From positions 1-13,593 of the forward strand of contig ML978432.1 of NCBI GenBank assembly GCA_010015745.1: a stretch of 13,593 nucleotides of DNA, read 5' to 3'. The notes beneath the pieces are model-generated. The model was not told where the DNA came from. It did no database searches and saw only the letters and a list, made by a program, of their open reading frames with translations. Shown one piece after another: positions 7,101 through 13,341 of the stretch (the stretch's first letter is position 1; every line of letters begins with the position of its first letter). This stretch comes from Setomelanomma holmii (taxonomy: Eukaryota; Ascomycota; Dothideomycetes; Pleosporales; Phaeosphaeriaceae). A program made the translations under genes and the position numbers.

Positions 7101-8134
7101 ACGATATGAGGTGCCTTGGAGAACTGAAGTGGTTTCTTGGTATTCGAGTGATTAGAGACTTGAAGGCTAAGAAGATATGGCTGCTCCAAGACTCATTTAT
7201 CGAGAAGGTGGCGGAGAAGTTCAAGATCAACTCATCGCCCTCGAAGAAGACTCGGGCAGTGCCCATGTACGAAACGTACCTCGCGCCAAGCACTGAGGAA
7301 CCTGACCTAGCCCGAACAACGCTATACAACCAGCTTGTTGGCTCACTGGCGTTCCTTGTATCAATGACGCGCCCTGACTGCGCACGCACCCACTCGGTAC
7401 ACGCCCGCCACCTCCAAAACCCAGGGCAAAAGCACCTCAGCTCTGTTATCCACGCGTGGGAGCACATCGTGAGTACTAAGTACTTGGCCCTATGCGCAGA
7501 TGGGAGTATCAACTCTCAGGAAACGTTTGTATCAGCTCCTGATGGTACCCCAAACGAGAACGACTCAGGGGCAATATCAGAACCAATCTTCTTCGGAGCC
7601 TCTGATGCAGCCTTTGGAGACGACGTTGATACCCGTAGAAGCTCCCAGGGGTACTTATTCAAGCTCTTTGGGATGACAATCGACTGGAAGGCGACACTGC
7701 AGAGATGCGTCACTAAATCAACCACTGAGGCAGAGCTGATAGCCCTATCGTCGACCTCAACGGAGATCGAATGGTGGACTCGAGTATTTACACTCATCGA
7801 TTTCCGCCTCCCGAATAGCCCCACACTGTTTTGTGATAACCAGCAAACAGTATCGGCCATCACCAAGAGCGACGAAAAGCTCCACACCAAGCTCAAGCAC
7901 GTTGATATTCACAGCTTGTGGCTACGCCAAGAGTACGCCCAAGGCCGAATACAGGTAGATTGGAAACCTACTGCGGAGATGCCCGCCGACGGGCTCACCA
8001 AGGCTCTACCTCGACAAAAGCACGAGGAGTTCGTACGACAGCTTGGCATGGAGAACGCGTTCATTCACCAGAAGCTCCCAAAAGAGAAGGCCATAGTAGG
8101 GCCAGACCCCGACGATCTAAATCGTTGGTACTAG
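4133..8134 (+). CDS. Copia pol polyprotein (integrase-RT-RNase H), chimeric 5' end
   Basis: The frame is 1333 codons long, but residues 1-96 are antisense of the flanking kinase fragment and its 3' flank, so the genuine part starts near residue 97. Pre-integrase zinc ligands remain as H98 and C128/C131. The integrase core has D159 (SIDL), D226 (KCDSERG) and E258 (GGIERAG). Residues 441-730 form an acidic, Pro/Ser-rich linker with a duplicated module. Reverse transcriptase covers about 790-1040: WVFTYKF at 824-830, D884 (YQYDVRNAFLNA), YGLRDAPALWY, and the active-site FVDD at 963-966. RNase H covers about 1150-1290: D1158, E1199 (STTEAELIALS), D1235 (FCDN), then HVDIH at 1256-1260. The frame ends at TAG 8132-8134. 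The known role of such products is to reverse-transcribe element RNA and insert the cDNA. The integrase D226-to-E258 spacing (31 residues between) is slightly shorter than the usual 35. Confidence 0.9.
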   Translation: MPPLAIHNSLRDRGNIVPAFADDICSGNMKHDGNIPSVCKASLRIVRRLCKACIRCPRIVFYSSLSIPRILTLSSQRRNRTCNLCGGKGCRIIDVGAHPSKKAVEKLMDHVDGIKIVGSTSAPTMAECEICIQSKLHQIVSRRPPREPATHPFERISIDLVQLSETKEHGYGGDRYLFHSFDEYSKWHNARGIKDKMKATLTRVVKELIAWIFTQFNVKVRFVKCDSERGYALLWEIFKTLGITAERRATEAQAGGIERAGRTIVTVARADRLAAKLPKKLAIQIAETAVYQLNRTPTEAIGWKTPYEVIWGKKPSVAHMRPIGSHAFVYNTKIARGDKLESRAIIGHLVGYNSTNIYLVWIPALDKVIRSRDVYFGKLDDNYDDSRSWGDLTQLEELVEIVEIEDPPEDVYQHHKVDELLDSALWHQLATSQQSPWVARPTSEAVRASNRKGNEPVSRLIGPLPSPAATPEPEDINTSPSLPNPSSLHNHPPPPLRDSIAMDIYGCEGEEEGEEEDEEEEEEESGGPRSTDANEVDSPRGNNSPDYPEDPGFVESDDNSEYDTPDRTSRLKGNEPVSRSIGHPISHQSSPSGYINPSTLSPNNPSLINYPPPLLRDSIAMDIYGCEGEEEGEEDEEGEAVSQRREGGEEKGSPGGPWLPHGNDDRDDDEQLPRRRGRKKLPPRDQPKGWETLPADATAPDRTRNNASRADEIGGNVTVTGKRARKPVKYTAAVVGGVYMTTFMTQLYPTALSAALMAEAPRFKRHRNELPEAPNHYKHLQKHPYASEFMKACREEIDAIKSKGVFGRSVAYPIDGVEILPLRWVFTYKFDEDGYLYKFKARLVVRGDLQKSWDDTYAATLAARIFRFLMAIAAAFEMRAYQYDVRNAFLNARLNRLLYVRAPEGFERELGNIIELLYALYGLRDAPALWYMHLTAVLEKAGLRKVPSVPCLYTSDSLIVFFFVDDIVILVHPTKLQKQQELERELTSAYDMRCLGELKWFLGIRVIRDLKAKKIWLLQDSFIEKVAEKFKINSSPSKKTRAVPMYETYLAPSTEEPDLARTTLYNQLVGSLAFLVSMTRPDCARTHSVHARHLQNPGQKHLSSVIHAWEHIVSTKYLALCADGSINSQETFVSAPDGTPNENDSGAISEPIFFGASDAAFGDDVDTRRSSQGYLFKLFGMTIDWKATLQRCVTKSTTEAELIALSSTSTEIEWWTRVFTLIDFRLPNSPTLFCDNQQTVSAITKSDEKLHTKLKHVDIHSLWLRQEYAQGRIQVDWKPTAEMPADGLTKALPRQKHEEFVRQLGMENAFIHQKLPKEKAIVGPDPDDLNRWY
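4269..4421 (-). pseudogene. Casein kinase 1-like catalytic-domain end, truncated
   Basis: The minus strand reads HLRRLFCNLFHRKGYKYDYV and then FDWTELKFLEYLEKS, with a charged tail (RKRSEDSE) ending at TGA 4269-4271. CK1-family kinases end their C-lobe with a segment of the form YLRxLFRxLFxxxGFxYDYxFDW, so this is the last catalytic-domain piece plus a short tail. All upstream kinase subdomains are missing: the fragment stops where copia sequence starts at about 4421. This is the best-supported truncation point in the window. Kinase activity is impossible from this remnant. The copia ORF reads antisense through it. Confidence 0.65.
5488..5700 (+). repeat. Linker direct repeat, copy 1
   Basis: This copy encodes KGNEPVSR, a Pro/Ser-rich spacer, RDSIAMDIYGCEGEEEGEEE and a Glu run. 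It pairs with 5848-6050 at an offset of about 357-360 nt. Nucleotide identity is highest at the two ends (gaacgagccagtctcgcgct, and the stretch around gacatctacggctgcgag). The middle is diverged. It lies in the variable linker between integrase and reverse transcriptase. Confidence 0.85.
5557..5638 (+). promoter_or_regulatory. TATA / CT-rich / ATG arrangement inside the linker, copy 1
   Basis: tataaata (5557-5564) is followed by about 70 nt of C/T-rich sequence and then gcaATGGAC, with the ATG at 5636-5638 encoding Met502 in the polyprotein frame. This is the layout of a fungal core promoter and leader. It could start a shorter protein holding the acidic region, reverse transcriptase and RNase H. 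The alternative is that conserved (D/Y)IN and Pro/Ser codons create the pattern by chance. Confidence 0.3.
5848..6050 (+). repeat. Linker direct repeat, copy 2
   Basis: This is the second copy of the linker module, again KGNEPVSR ... RDSIAMDIYGCEGEEEGEED, in frame with copy 1. The unit between the copies (about 5701-5847) is unique. Reading-frame preservation shows that the duplication was tolerated by the polyprotein. Confidence 0.85.
5912..5995 (+). promoter_or_regulatory. TATA / CT-rich / ATG arrangement inside the linker, copy 2
   Basis: tatataaa (5912-5919), then a C/T-rich run, then gcaATGGAC with the ATG at 5993-5995 (Met621). TATA-to-ATG distance is 81 nt, against 79 nt in copy 1, although the sequence between has diverged. 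Promoter activity is inference only. Confidence 0.3.
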
Positions 8135-8373
8135 AATATGGGGGGTGATCAATTGATCATCCCCGCGGCGTTACTCGGAGAGCGATTTTGCTACTCCAAC
8201 GGCGCATCACGTATTCCCTAATACGGTATAGTCTCGAGCTTCAAGCCCTACCAATTCACTGAAAAACATGGTAAAATCTATTTAACAGGGCTTGTGTGCT
8301 CCAGCTTTGGTTGCACTTGCAGCTGGGGGGGTGTGTAACGGTAATACCTCTTGATATCGTTCACTGTCGATCA
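8135..8373 (+). mobile_element. Candidate polypurine tract and 3' LTR
   Basis: Directly after the pol stop comes aatatgggggg (8135-8145) and then TG. The interval 8146-8373 starts TGATC and ends GATCA, giving a 5-bp terminal inverted repeat with TG...CA ends as in LTRs, about 228 bp long. It opens with the perfect 14-bp palindrome tgatcaattgatca (8146-8159). A second G-run followed by TGTGTAACGG at 8325-8341 is a competing LTR start. No second LTR copy exists in the window, so the boundaries cannot be verified. Confidence 0.35.
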
Positions 8374-8728
8374 ATCCGATTGTAGCTTAGTGACCTTGGC
8401 AGAGTGAGTAGTATATAGTCTCATCGTCTCCATAGCTAGTACAATCAACCCAGTCTACCCCCCGATAACTGATCAAAGGATCTGATCTACAAACCGTTAC
8501 AAAGTTCATACGTGCCATCTCGCTTAAAATGTGCATCTGTCTTAGGAACATCCGTCCTAGATATTGGGCATATCCTTGCCTCCTTGAACCGTACTTCAAT
8601 GTGAGATCTGCAAAATGGATGACCTGCAGTCTAAGCAAAGGTCTTGCGCAGATTTTCTGTTACTTACCGCAAGGCGGGTACACGCATCTCGGGCTCAACG
8701 AGTCTTCTGCGGTGCAAATGGAACATAC
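8374..8728. other. Stretch without an identifiable gene
   Basis: This lies between the candidate LTR end and the AAA-ATPase relic. Open frames exist on both strands (83 codons minus, 69 codons plus), but neither has recognisable motifs. It may be degraded continuation of the relic or old transposon flank. Confidence 0.4.
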
Positions 8729-9475
8729 CGTGCCGTAGCACTCTAAGGCACCATGAAGTTGAGAGTGGCCTCTCTTTCCGCGCTTGAATAGATTCTCCTT
8801 AATAAGGTCGATGAGATACCCCCGTCATCAATCAATCAAATCGCCGGCTGTACGGCCATGATGGCCTTCAGAACTGCTTGCGCTTTAACAGATGTTTTCC
8901 GCCAGCGGTGGCCGAAAGTCATAAGGAGCGTTTCACTCAGCTAGGCCTAGTCCTTGATCAAGCTTCCACTACGTAATCCTACAACGGGCTGTTACTGGTG
9001 GAATCAGAGAAATTCAAACCAGATAATGCCCGCCTTAATCATAGGGAATAGCGTCTTTTTAGCATCTCTGTATTCTTCATCTAGGTAGGATAGTAGCAAG
9101 TCACAATGCTTGGCTTCGGTCGACTCTGGTGGTAGGTTGGCAGCATGGGCCCTGATCTAGTCAAGGTACAAGAAGAGCGTATTTGCTTCAACCTTGACAT
9201 ACTCAGCGTATACAATTAAAGAAGTCTAGGGGACTTACCTCAGGGGACTCTTCTACCAGTAAGATTCCCTTGACGAGCTCCATAAGCTTTAAGAGCTCTT
9301 TTTGGAGAACACTAGAGTTGATCACAATAGTGGTGTTGATATGCTTATTGTCCCAGCTCAGATTTCGCTTCTCAAAGAAAGACTAAAGGCACGGGTTAGC
9401 TTGCTATTCATATTCTACTAGTAGGCGTACTTGGTCCTTGTACTCTCCTTCACTCGCTCTGGCCAGGATGAGTTT
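8729..9475 (-). pseudogene. Fungal AAA-ATPase N-terminal region, decayed
   Basis: Minus-strand pieces in order: KLILARASEGEYKDQ (9431-9475); after a 48-nt intron-like gap with a GCTAACC branch site (9383-9430), a 48-codon exon 9239-9382 (SFFEKRNLSWDNKHI, then TTIVINSSVLQKELLKLME); a GTAAGT donor at 9238; then YVKVEANTLFLYLD-stop-IRAHAANLPPE, AKHCDLLLSYLDEEYRDA and KTLFPMIKAGIIWFEFL-stop. In another frame, LIKENLFKRGKRGHSQLHGA lies at about 8740-8806. Large fungal AAA+ proteins carry this layout before their ATPase domain (VLQKxL, LLLxYLDEEY, LxPMIxxGxITFEYLW, then LxxRGxxFxxLxGxHY; the region annotated as DUF7025). Stops at 9476-9478, 9157-9159 and 9004-9006 plus a frameshift disable it. Walker A and B sequences are absent. 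Confidence 0.55.
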
Positions 9476-9536
9476 CTATTGGAAGTCTGCTAATTGTTAT
9501 TTATGCCACTTACACTTCTTGTCCTTAGCGCACTTC

Positions 9537-10175
9537 CTAGTCCGCGTGGCTTGTCACACACCGCAGTCCCGTAGATGTAAAACTCAACGCCGCTTCCGTG
9601 CACTCGTTTTCTGTCACAGACGGCGAGCACACTTGACAAATATGATCCTCTGGTTTACAGGCTAGATGAAACGAGTGCTTCAAACAGCGCGGCATGAAGA
9701 AATTGGTGTAATCTTCGAAAACTCTGCCTTCCAAACACTCCTTATTGCTGCATATCTGAGCTGAGTGGCCAAAACTCTGCAGGAAGCGTTTCGTGGGTAT
9801 AGTACTAATGCCAAGCATCTCCTGTGTACTATCGCGGACTCCCTCCATTAAATGATCCGTTAGCGCTTTATCAACAAGCTCCCGGGATTGAGATGTAAGC
9901 GCATCCATGATTGCTTTGCGGGTCGAGCATTCGTTAATCCTGATAAAGGCTTGGATAGCATCCTCTGGAGATAAGACTTCTAGAATTTGCGCAAGCAGTG
10001 TAGCGTCACCGAAATTTAGAATGTAAGGATCCAGTTTCACCACTTCTGGCCAGAGAGCGCGGTCGAGTTTTTCGAAAATGAAGAACCAGTCCGCTGGTAA
10101 GGATACAAATATTGGCCGGTACTTTGGATAGTCTACATATAACTTAGACCTGTTGAGATCATTCCCTTTACCCTA
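9537..10175 (-). CDS. Unidentified protein with RING-H2-like cluster, N-terminus unresolved
   Basis: The frame is open from 10175 (TAG at 10173-10175) to TAG 9537-9539, about 211 codons, with no ATG near its upstream end, so a 5' exon is probably missing; acceptor-like TAG/CAG sites lie at about 10136-10175. The early part reads KLYVDYPKYRPIFVSLPADW, the middle is helical and leucine-rich. The C-terminal third has ICSNKEC, then MPRCLKHSFHLAC, then HICQVC. This gives C-x4-C-x16-C-x2-H-x2-H-x2-C-x6-C-x2-C, the ligand order of a RING-H2 zinc finger except that the first pair is spaced by four instead of two. A ubiquitin-ligase-like or other zinc-binding role is conceivable but not shown. It may be a gene fragment, as its neighbours are decayed. 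Confidence 0.45.
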
Positions 10176-10181
10176 TAAATA
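10174..10181 (+). promoter_or_regulatory. TATA-like box between divergent ORFs
   Basis: tataaata occurs in ccctataaatagc, just upstream of the plus-strand ORF and at the 5' edge of the minus-strand ORF. It suits a start of transcription toward the right at about 10205. Only position and sequence support it. Confidence 0.3.
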
Positions 10182-10274
10182 GCTTAGATATGCAACATTT
10201 TCTATTGAGAGACTCGCCATTTAGTGCAGGATGTATTAATGTGAACGAAAGCAAATTGTTGCTTACTTTGATAA

Positions 10275-10742
10275 GTGGTGACAGAACGAAAGGCACAACT
10301 AATCTGTTTAAATGGCTCACTTAGTAGTAATAACGTTAGGAGAGCTGATAGTTTTATCGATGAGACCAAGTCCGCTACTAGCCCTGAAGCCAGCAAAATC
10401 GCAAGCATTGCAGACTCAGTAGCGAGTAAGGTACCTACGGTGGCCAGCGAGGTAAAAAGCGCTGTCAATGCTGTTGCTACTCATCTTCAAGCAGCTTTAG
10501 AGAGGAAGGTTCCCAGAAATGTTTCCCTCGGCACTCAACAGTTTTGCATTGGGTTTACTAGCGATATAAAGTGCAAAGGGCTGCCACTAACTCTTTCAGA
10601 TCTACCAGATCCAGTGGAAAATGTCATTCGAGACCAAGTTAGCCATTTGCAGCCGTTTGTTACCCGAATTACTAGTGTAGCGTTTATTCAGATGTGCTTT
10701 ATTATTGGCCTAGTTCTCCTGCAAACAAATAGTTGTTCTTAA
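10275..10742 (+). CDS. Unidentified protein with C-terminal membrane segment, N-terminus unresolved
   Basis: The frame has no in-frame ATG near its beginning, so coding probably starts in an upstream exon. The sequence cactaat...cacttag (10297-10324) looks like a branch point and acceptor. From about 10350 the product reads SFIDETKSATSPEASKIA, then an Ala/Ser/Val-rich helical repeat (SIADSVASKVPTVASEVK), VPRNVSLGTQQFCIGF, KCKGLPLTLSDLP, and a hydrophobic span near the C-terminus (VAFIQMCFIIGLVLLQ). This layout (soluble helical part, Cys-containing GTxxxCIGF segment, membrane span) resembles fungal-specific membrane proteins of unknown function. It stops seven residues after the span, so it may be truncated. 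A separate 44-codon ORF starts at ATG 10190 in another frame. Confidence 0.45.
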   Translation: MVTERKAQLICLNGSLSSNNVRRADSFIDETKSATSPEASKIASIADSVASKVPTVASEVKSAVNAVATHLQAALERKVPRNVSLGTQQFCIGFTSDIKCKGLPLTLSDLPDPVENVIRDQVSHLQPFVTRITSVAFIQMCFIIGLVLLQTNSCS

Positions 10743-10790
10743 GAGCTTGAAGCTGAAAGATTGTGTCCTCCAACTTTATGTGACGCCGCA

Positions 10791-12397
10791 TCAAAGTTTA
10801 CTCCTCACAGAAAAACTATCCGGTCTCCACATCTCATTCAGCAACCTACTCGCATTAACCATCTCCGGCTTCAGCTGATCCAGTGACGTGATGCCCAGTA
10901 ATCTCATTCCTGTCGTCAACTCTTCCGCCAAAACTACAATAACTGATTAGCACTTCAATCTCGAATCCGAAACCAGTTCATCACTTACTATCAGTGACCT
11001 TCTCCACCCCCTTCCCCCCGTATGCCGCAAGCGCATACATATATGGCCTTCCCACTCCGACTGCCGTCGCTCCTAGACACAAAGCCTTCAACACATCCGC
11101 CCCATCTCTTAATCCTCCATCCATAAAGATCTCCAACCTGCCAATCACCTCCGGACAGTAGGTCCGAATCTCCAACAAGGTCATCAGCGAACTGGGCGCT
11201 GTGTGCAACTGTCTTCCTCCATGGTTACTTAGCAGAATACCATCGACGCCATACTCCAACGCCAATTTAGCGTCTTCGGCGCATTGGACGCCCTTGAGAA
11301 CGATGGGTCCATCCCACTCTTTACGTATCCAGGATAGATCTTCCCAGGTGGTGTGCGGACTCAGCTGGCCAGCGCTAGGTCGACCGCCCATCGCGGGCGC
11401 AAATGCATTATCGTCTCCTGTCTCCCATGTCGACGTTGGTTCCTCATGCATACCCACTGCCAGTGCTTCTTCCGCCTGCAGCACTCTATCCGCCGTTCTC
11501 TTTCCCAGCACAGGTGTATCGACAGTGATCCACAGCCCCTTGTATCCTGCCTCTTTCACGATATGCATCAGCTCGATCGCTTTGGTCCTGTCAACCGGCA
11601 TATAATACTGAAAGAACAATCGTGTCGGACTCCCTTTGTGTCTTTGAAGTTCTGCTCTATGACAGTCTGCGATTTGCGTTGTGGGGCGTGTGCTCGCGGT
11701 AGAAACTACCATATGCACACCCTTCTTCACCGCGCCTCTTACGACATCGAGCTCAGCTTCGGAATTAATGGTACCAAGGGTTCCCATGGGAGAGATATAG
11801 AATGGATATGGACTGTTGTGACCAAATATCTTTCTCGATGCATCTACATCGCCCACGTTACGCAATACTCTGGGGCGGAACGTAATACGACCCCAATCCT
11901 CGAGATTCCCTTTGAGTGAAAGTCCATAGTTTGCTGATGTGGAAGCATATATGTAGGATTTGTGAGGCAATACTGATTTCGCCACTTTCTCGAAATCGGG
12001 ACAAGAGGCACAGAGAGAGACATGAGGGATCTTGTTTTCAGCATCTACCTCATTTACGGGAGAACTTGTTGTTTCTTTTGGTTTGTTGAGTTTGGCGAGG
12101 GTGTTTGGGTCTATGGGGCCGAGGTCGCTTCCGGGAGGGAGTTGCTTCACATATGTCAAGGGGTGGTATTTTTTGAATTCGGTGGTTGCGTCCTGGTGTT
12201 TCGTTAGCTAGAAGATTGGGTCACAGACAAAGAGAGTGAGAGAAAATTACAGTTCCAGCATTCTTCAATAAGATGACGGTGCCGCCGGGATGTTCAGACT
12301 GGAAAGACGTCACGTCGTACACTCTTGAGTCAAGCACTAGCCAACACGACTTCTTGGTGTTGTGTCGGGCAACTTCTGCGCCGTCAATTTTTGCCAT
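10791..12397 (-). CDS. Cytochrome b2-like FMN-dependent 2-hydroxyacid dehydrogenase
   Basis: Exons on the minus strand are 12251-12397, 10989-12192 and 10791-10933. Introns are 12193-12250 (58 nt, GTAATT, GCTAAC branch, CAG) and 10934-10988 (55 nt, GTAAGT, GCTAAT branch, TAG). The joined frame is exactly 498 codons. Residues 1-75 are a cytochrome b5 domain with the heme motif HPGG at 36-39 and the second heme histidine probably H59 (KYHPL). The flavin domain follows: YIYAS near 129-133, FFQYYMPVDR near 242-250, VDTP with D274, VLKG with K349, SNHGGRQL with catalytic-type H373 and R376, and DGGLRDG plus GVGRPYMYAL for phosphate binding. The C-terminus has the family's GITSLDQLKPEMV. Relatives oxidise L-lactate or other 2-hydroxy acids and pass electrons via heme. 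The protein begins directly with the heme domain and no mitochondrial presequence, so the cytosol or another compartment is more likely, and L-lactate may not be the substrate. A 9-codon upstream ORF precedes the start. Confidence 0.93.
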
Positions 12398-13341
12398 TGA
12401 GATTTAATCTTTTGATATATTTTCAAAGATCATACACTGCCAAGAGCCAGAGGGTTGGAGTCCAAGGATGTTATGTGTCAAGTAGAGATGAAGCCATTCG
12501 TGGGGTGGTGACGCTAAAAATCGGAGATAATGACATCGGGAGACTGTCTCTTTATATCTAAGTATGAGCAAGATCACCTGTTAGTGCGCCTGTGCCCGAC
12601 ATCGGAGTGTTAGTTCGGCGTTGTTCGGAGTAAACCCACGTTTTGGGAGTCCACATGGCCTGTTCCCAGGCGCCAGCTTGCATGCTGCACTCGCACGTTT
12701 TTATATACTCTGGTCCTCCACGTTCCACGCGCATCAAACATTGACCTGATTGGTTACTCTGTACTATTCCGTCTGTTTTACCAGGAATGCTGTATTTGGG
12801 ATACAGAGCGACTTCTCTTTCGGAGCTACCGACTACTCGCCCCCCGGATTCGCCAGGCCCTTGGCGAATCCGGGGGGCGACTACTTGTTGGTTACTCAAT
12901 TTGTATCCTGGTCATGCTCATCACCTGATCGCTGCGCACACACTGTCGACCACGTCCCACCACTACTGCACCGCTTGACGGCCACTGAAATGATTGTTTC
13001 ACTGAAGGATCATAGACTCTCTGTTCCAGACCAATGCGCGAGATCTCCTCGAATGCTTTGAAAAAAGAGACGACACGGTGAAGGCCTGGGTGTACCTTGG
13101 TGGCTATCCTTGACCCCTTGACCACCCACAACAACTCACAGCTCAGTGGATCCAGACTTGATGCTGAAACAAACGAGCGCTCCTGAAAGATTCCTAAGCA
13201 TAGAAGAGGCCCATCACATGGGTTAGCAGTGGGTATGAAACATGTGATGAACACAAAAGGTCATGTTTATTCTCGTTAAAGTCAATATCATGTTAATACA
13301 TCACAGTCATGCCCAGATAGGCTCGCTCAACAGTCTGCAAA
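12398..13341. other. Intergenic stretch, no supportable gene
   Basis: It separates the dehydrogenase start (minus) from the amidase-like sequence (plus). A TATA-like aatatat on the minus strand, about 20 nt from the dehydrogenase ATG, is plausible promoter sequence. The open frames at 12558-12899 and 12892-13254 (minus) and 12750-13061 (plus) overlap one another and show no family motif. The only striking structure is the hairpin at 12838-12879. Confidence 0.5.
12830..12885. repeat. Perfect hairpin flanked by 8-bp direct repeats
   Basis: The left arm CGCCCCCCGGATTCGCCA (12838-12855) and the right arm (12862-12879) are exact reverse complements, 18 bp each, around a 6-nt loop (GGCCCT). CGACTACT stands on both sides (12830-12837 and 12878-12885; the right copy shares CG with the arm). 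The layout resembles a tiny palindromic insertion with a target-site duplication of hAT-like length (8 bp). It could also be a regulatory palindrome. Confidence 0.8.

Larger units (their letters stand above)
4422..8373 (+). mobile_element. 5'-truncated Ty1/copia LTR retrotransposon
   Basis: The domain order integrase, reverse transcriptase, RNase H is diagnostic for Ty1/copia (Pseudoviridae-like) elements. The element begins inside the zinc-binding pre-integrase region (AHPSKKAVEKL). Gag, protease, primer-binding site and 5' LTR are absent, and DNA left of about 4421 is antisense kinase sequence. The right end is tentative: a G-run immediately after the stop codon acts as a candidate polypurine tract, and a TG...CA interval at 8146-8373 is a candidate 3' LTR. 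The open frame is fully intact while neighbouring genes are decayed, which suggests a relatively young copy. It cannot move on its own without gag and an LTR pair. Confidence 0.75.

Noticed and set aside
5156..7896. Long minus-strand frames opposite the copia ORF
   Set aside because: They are shadows of the strongly conserved pol sequence.
9239..9475. Reading the relic as a HeLo prion-forming domain
   Set aside because: The W-D-N-K and leucine pattern was suggestive, but the following LLLSYLDEEY and LFPMIKAGI segments fit the AAA-ATPase N-terminal region better.
11201..11919. Plus-strand frames opposite the FMN dehydrogenase
   Set aside because: They are antisense shadows of a conserved gene with complete motifs on the other strand.
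12558..13254. Minus-strand frames 12558-12899 and 12892-13254 as real genes
   Set aside because: They have no family motifs or clear start context; one spans the hairpin insertion and they overlap plus-strand frames of similar length.
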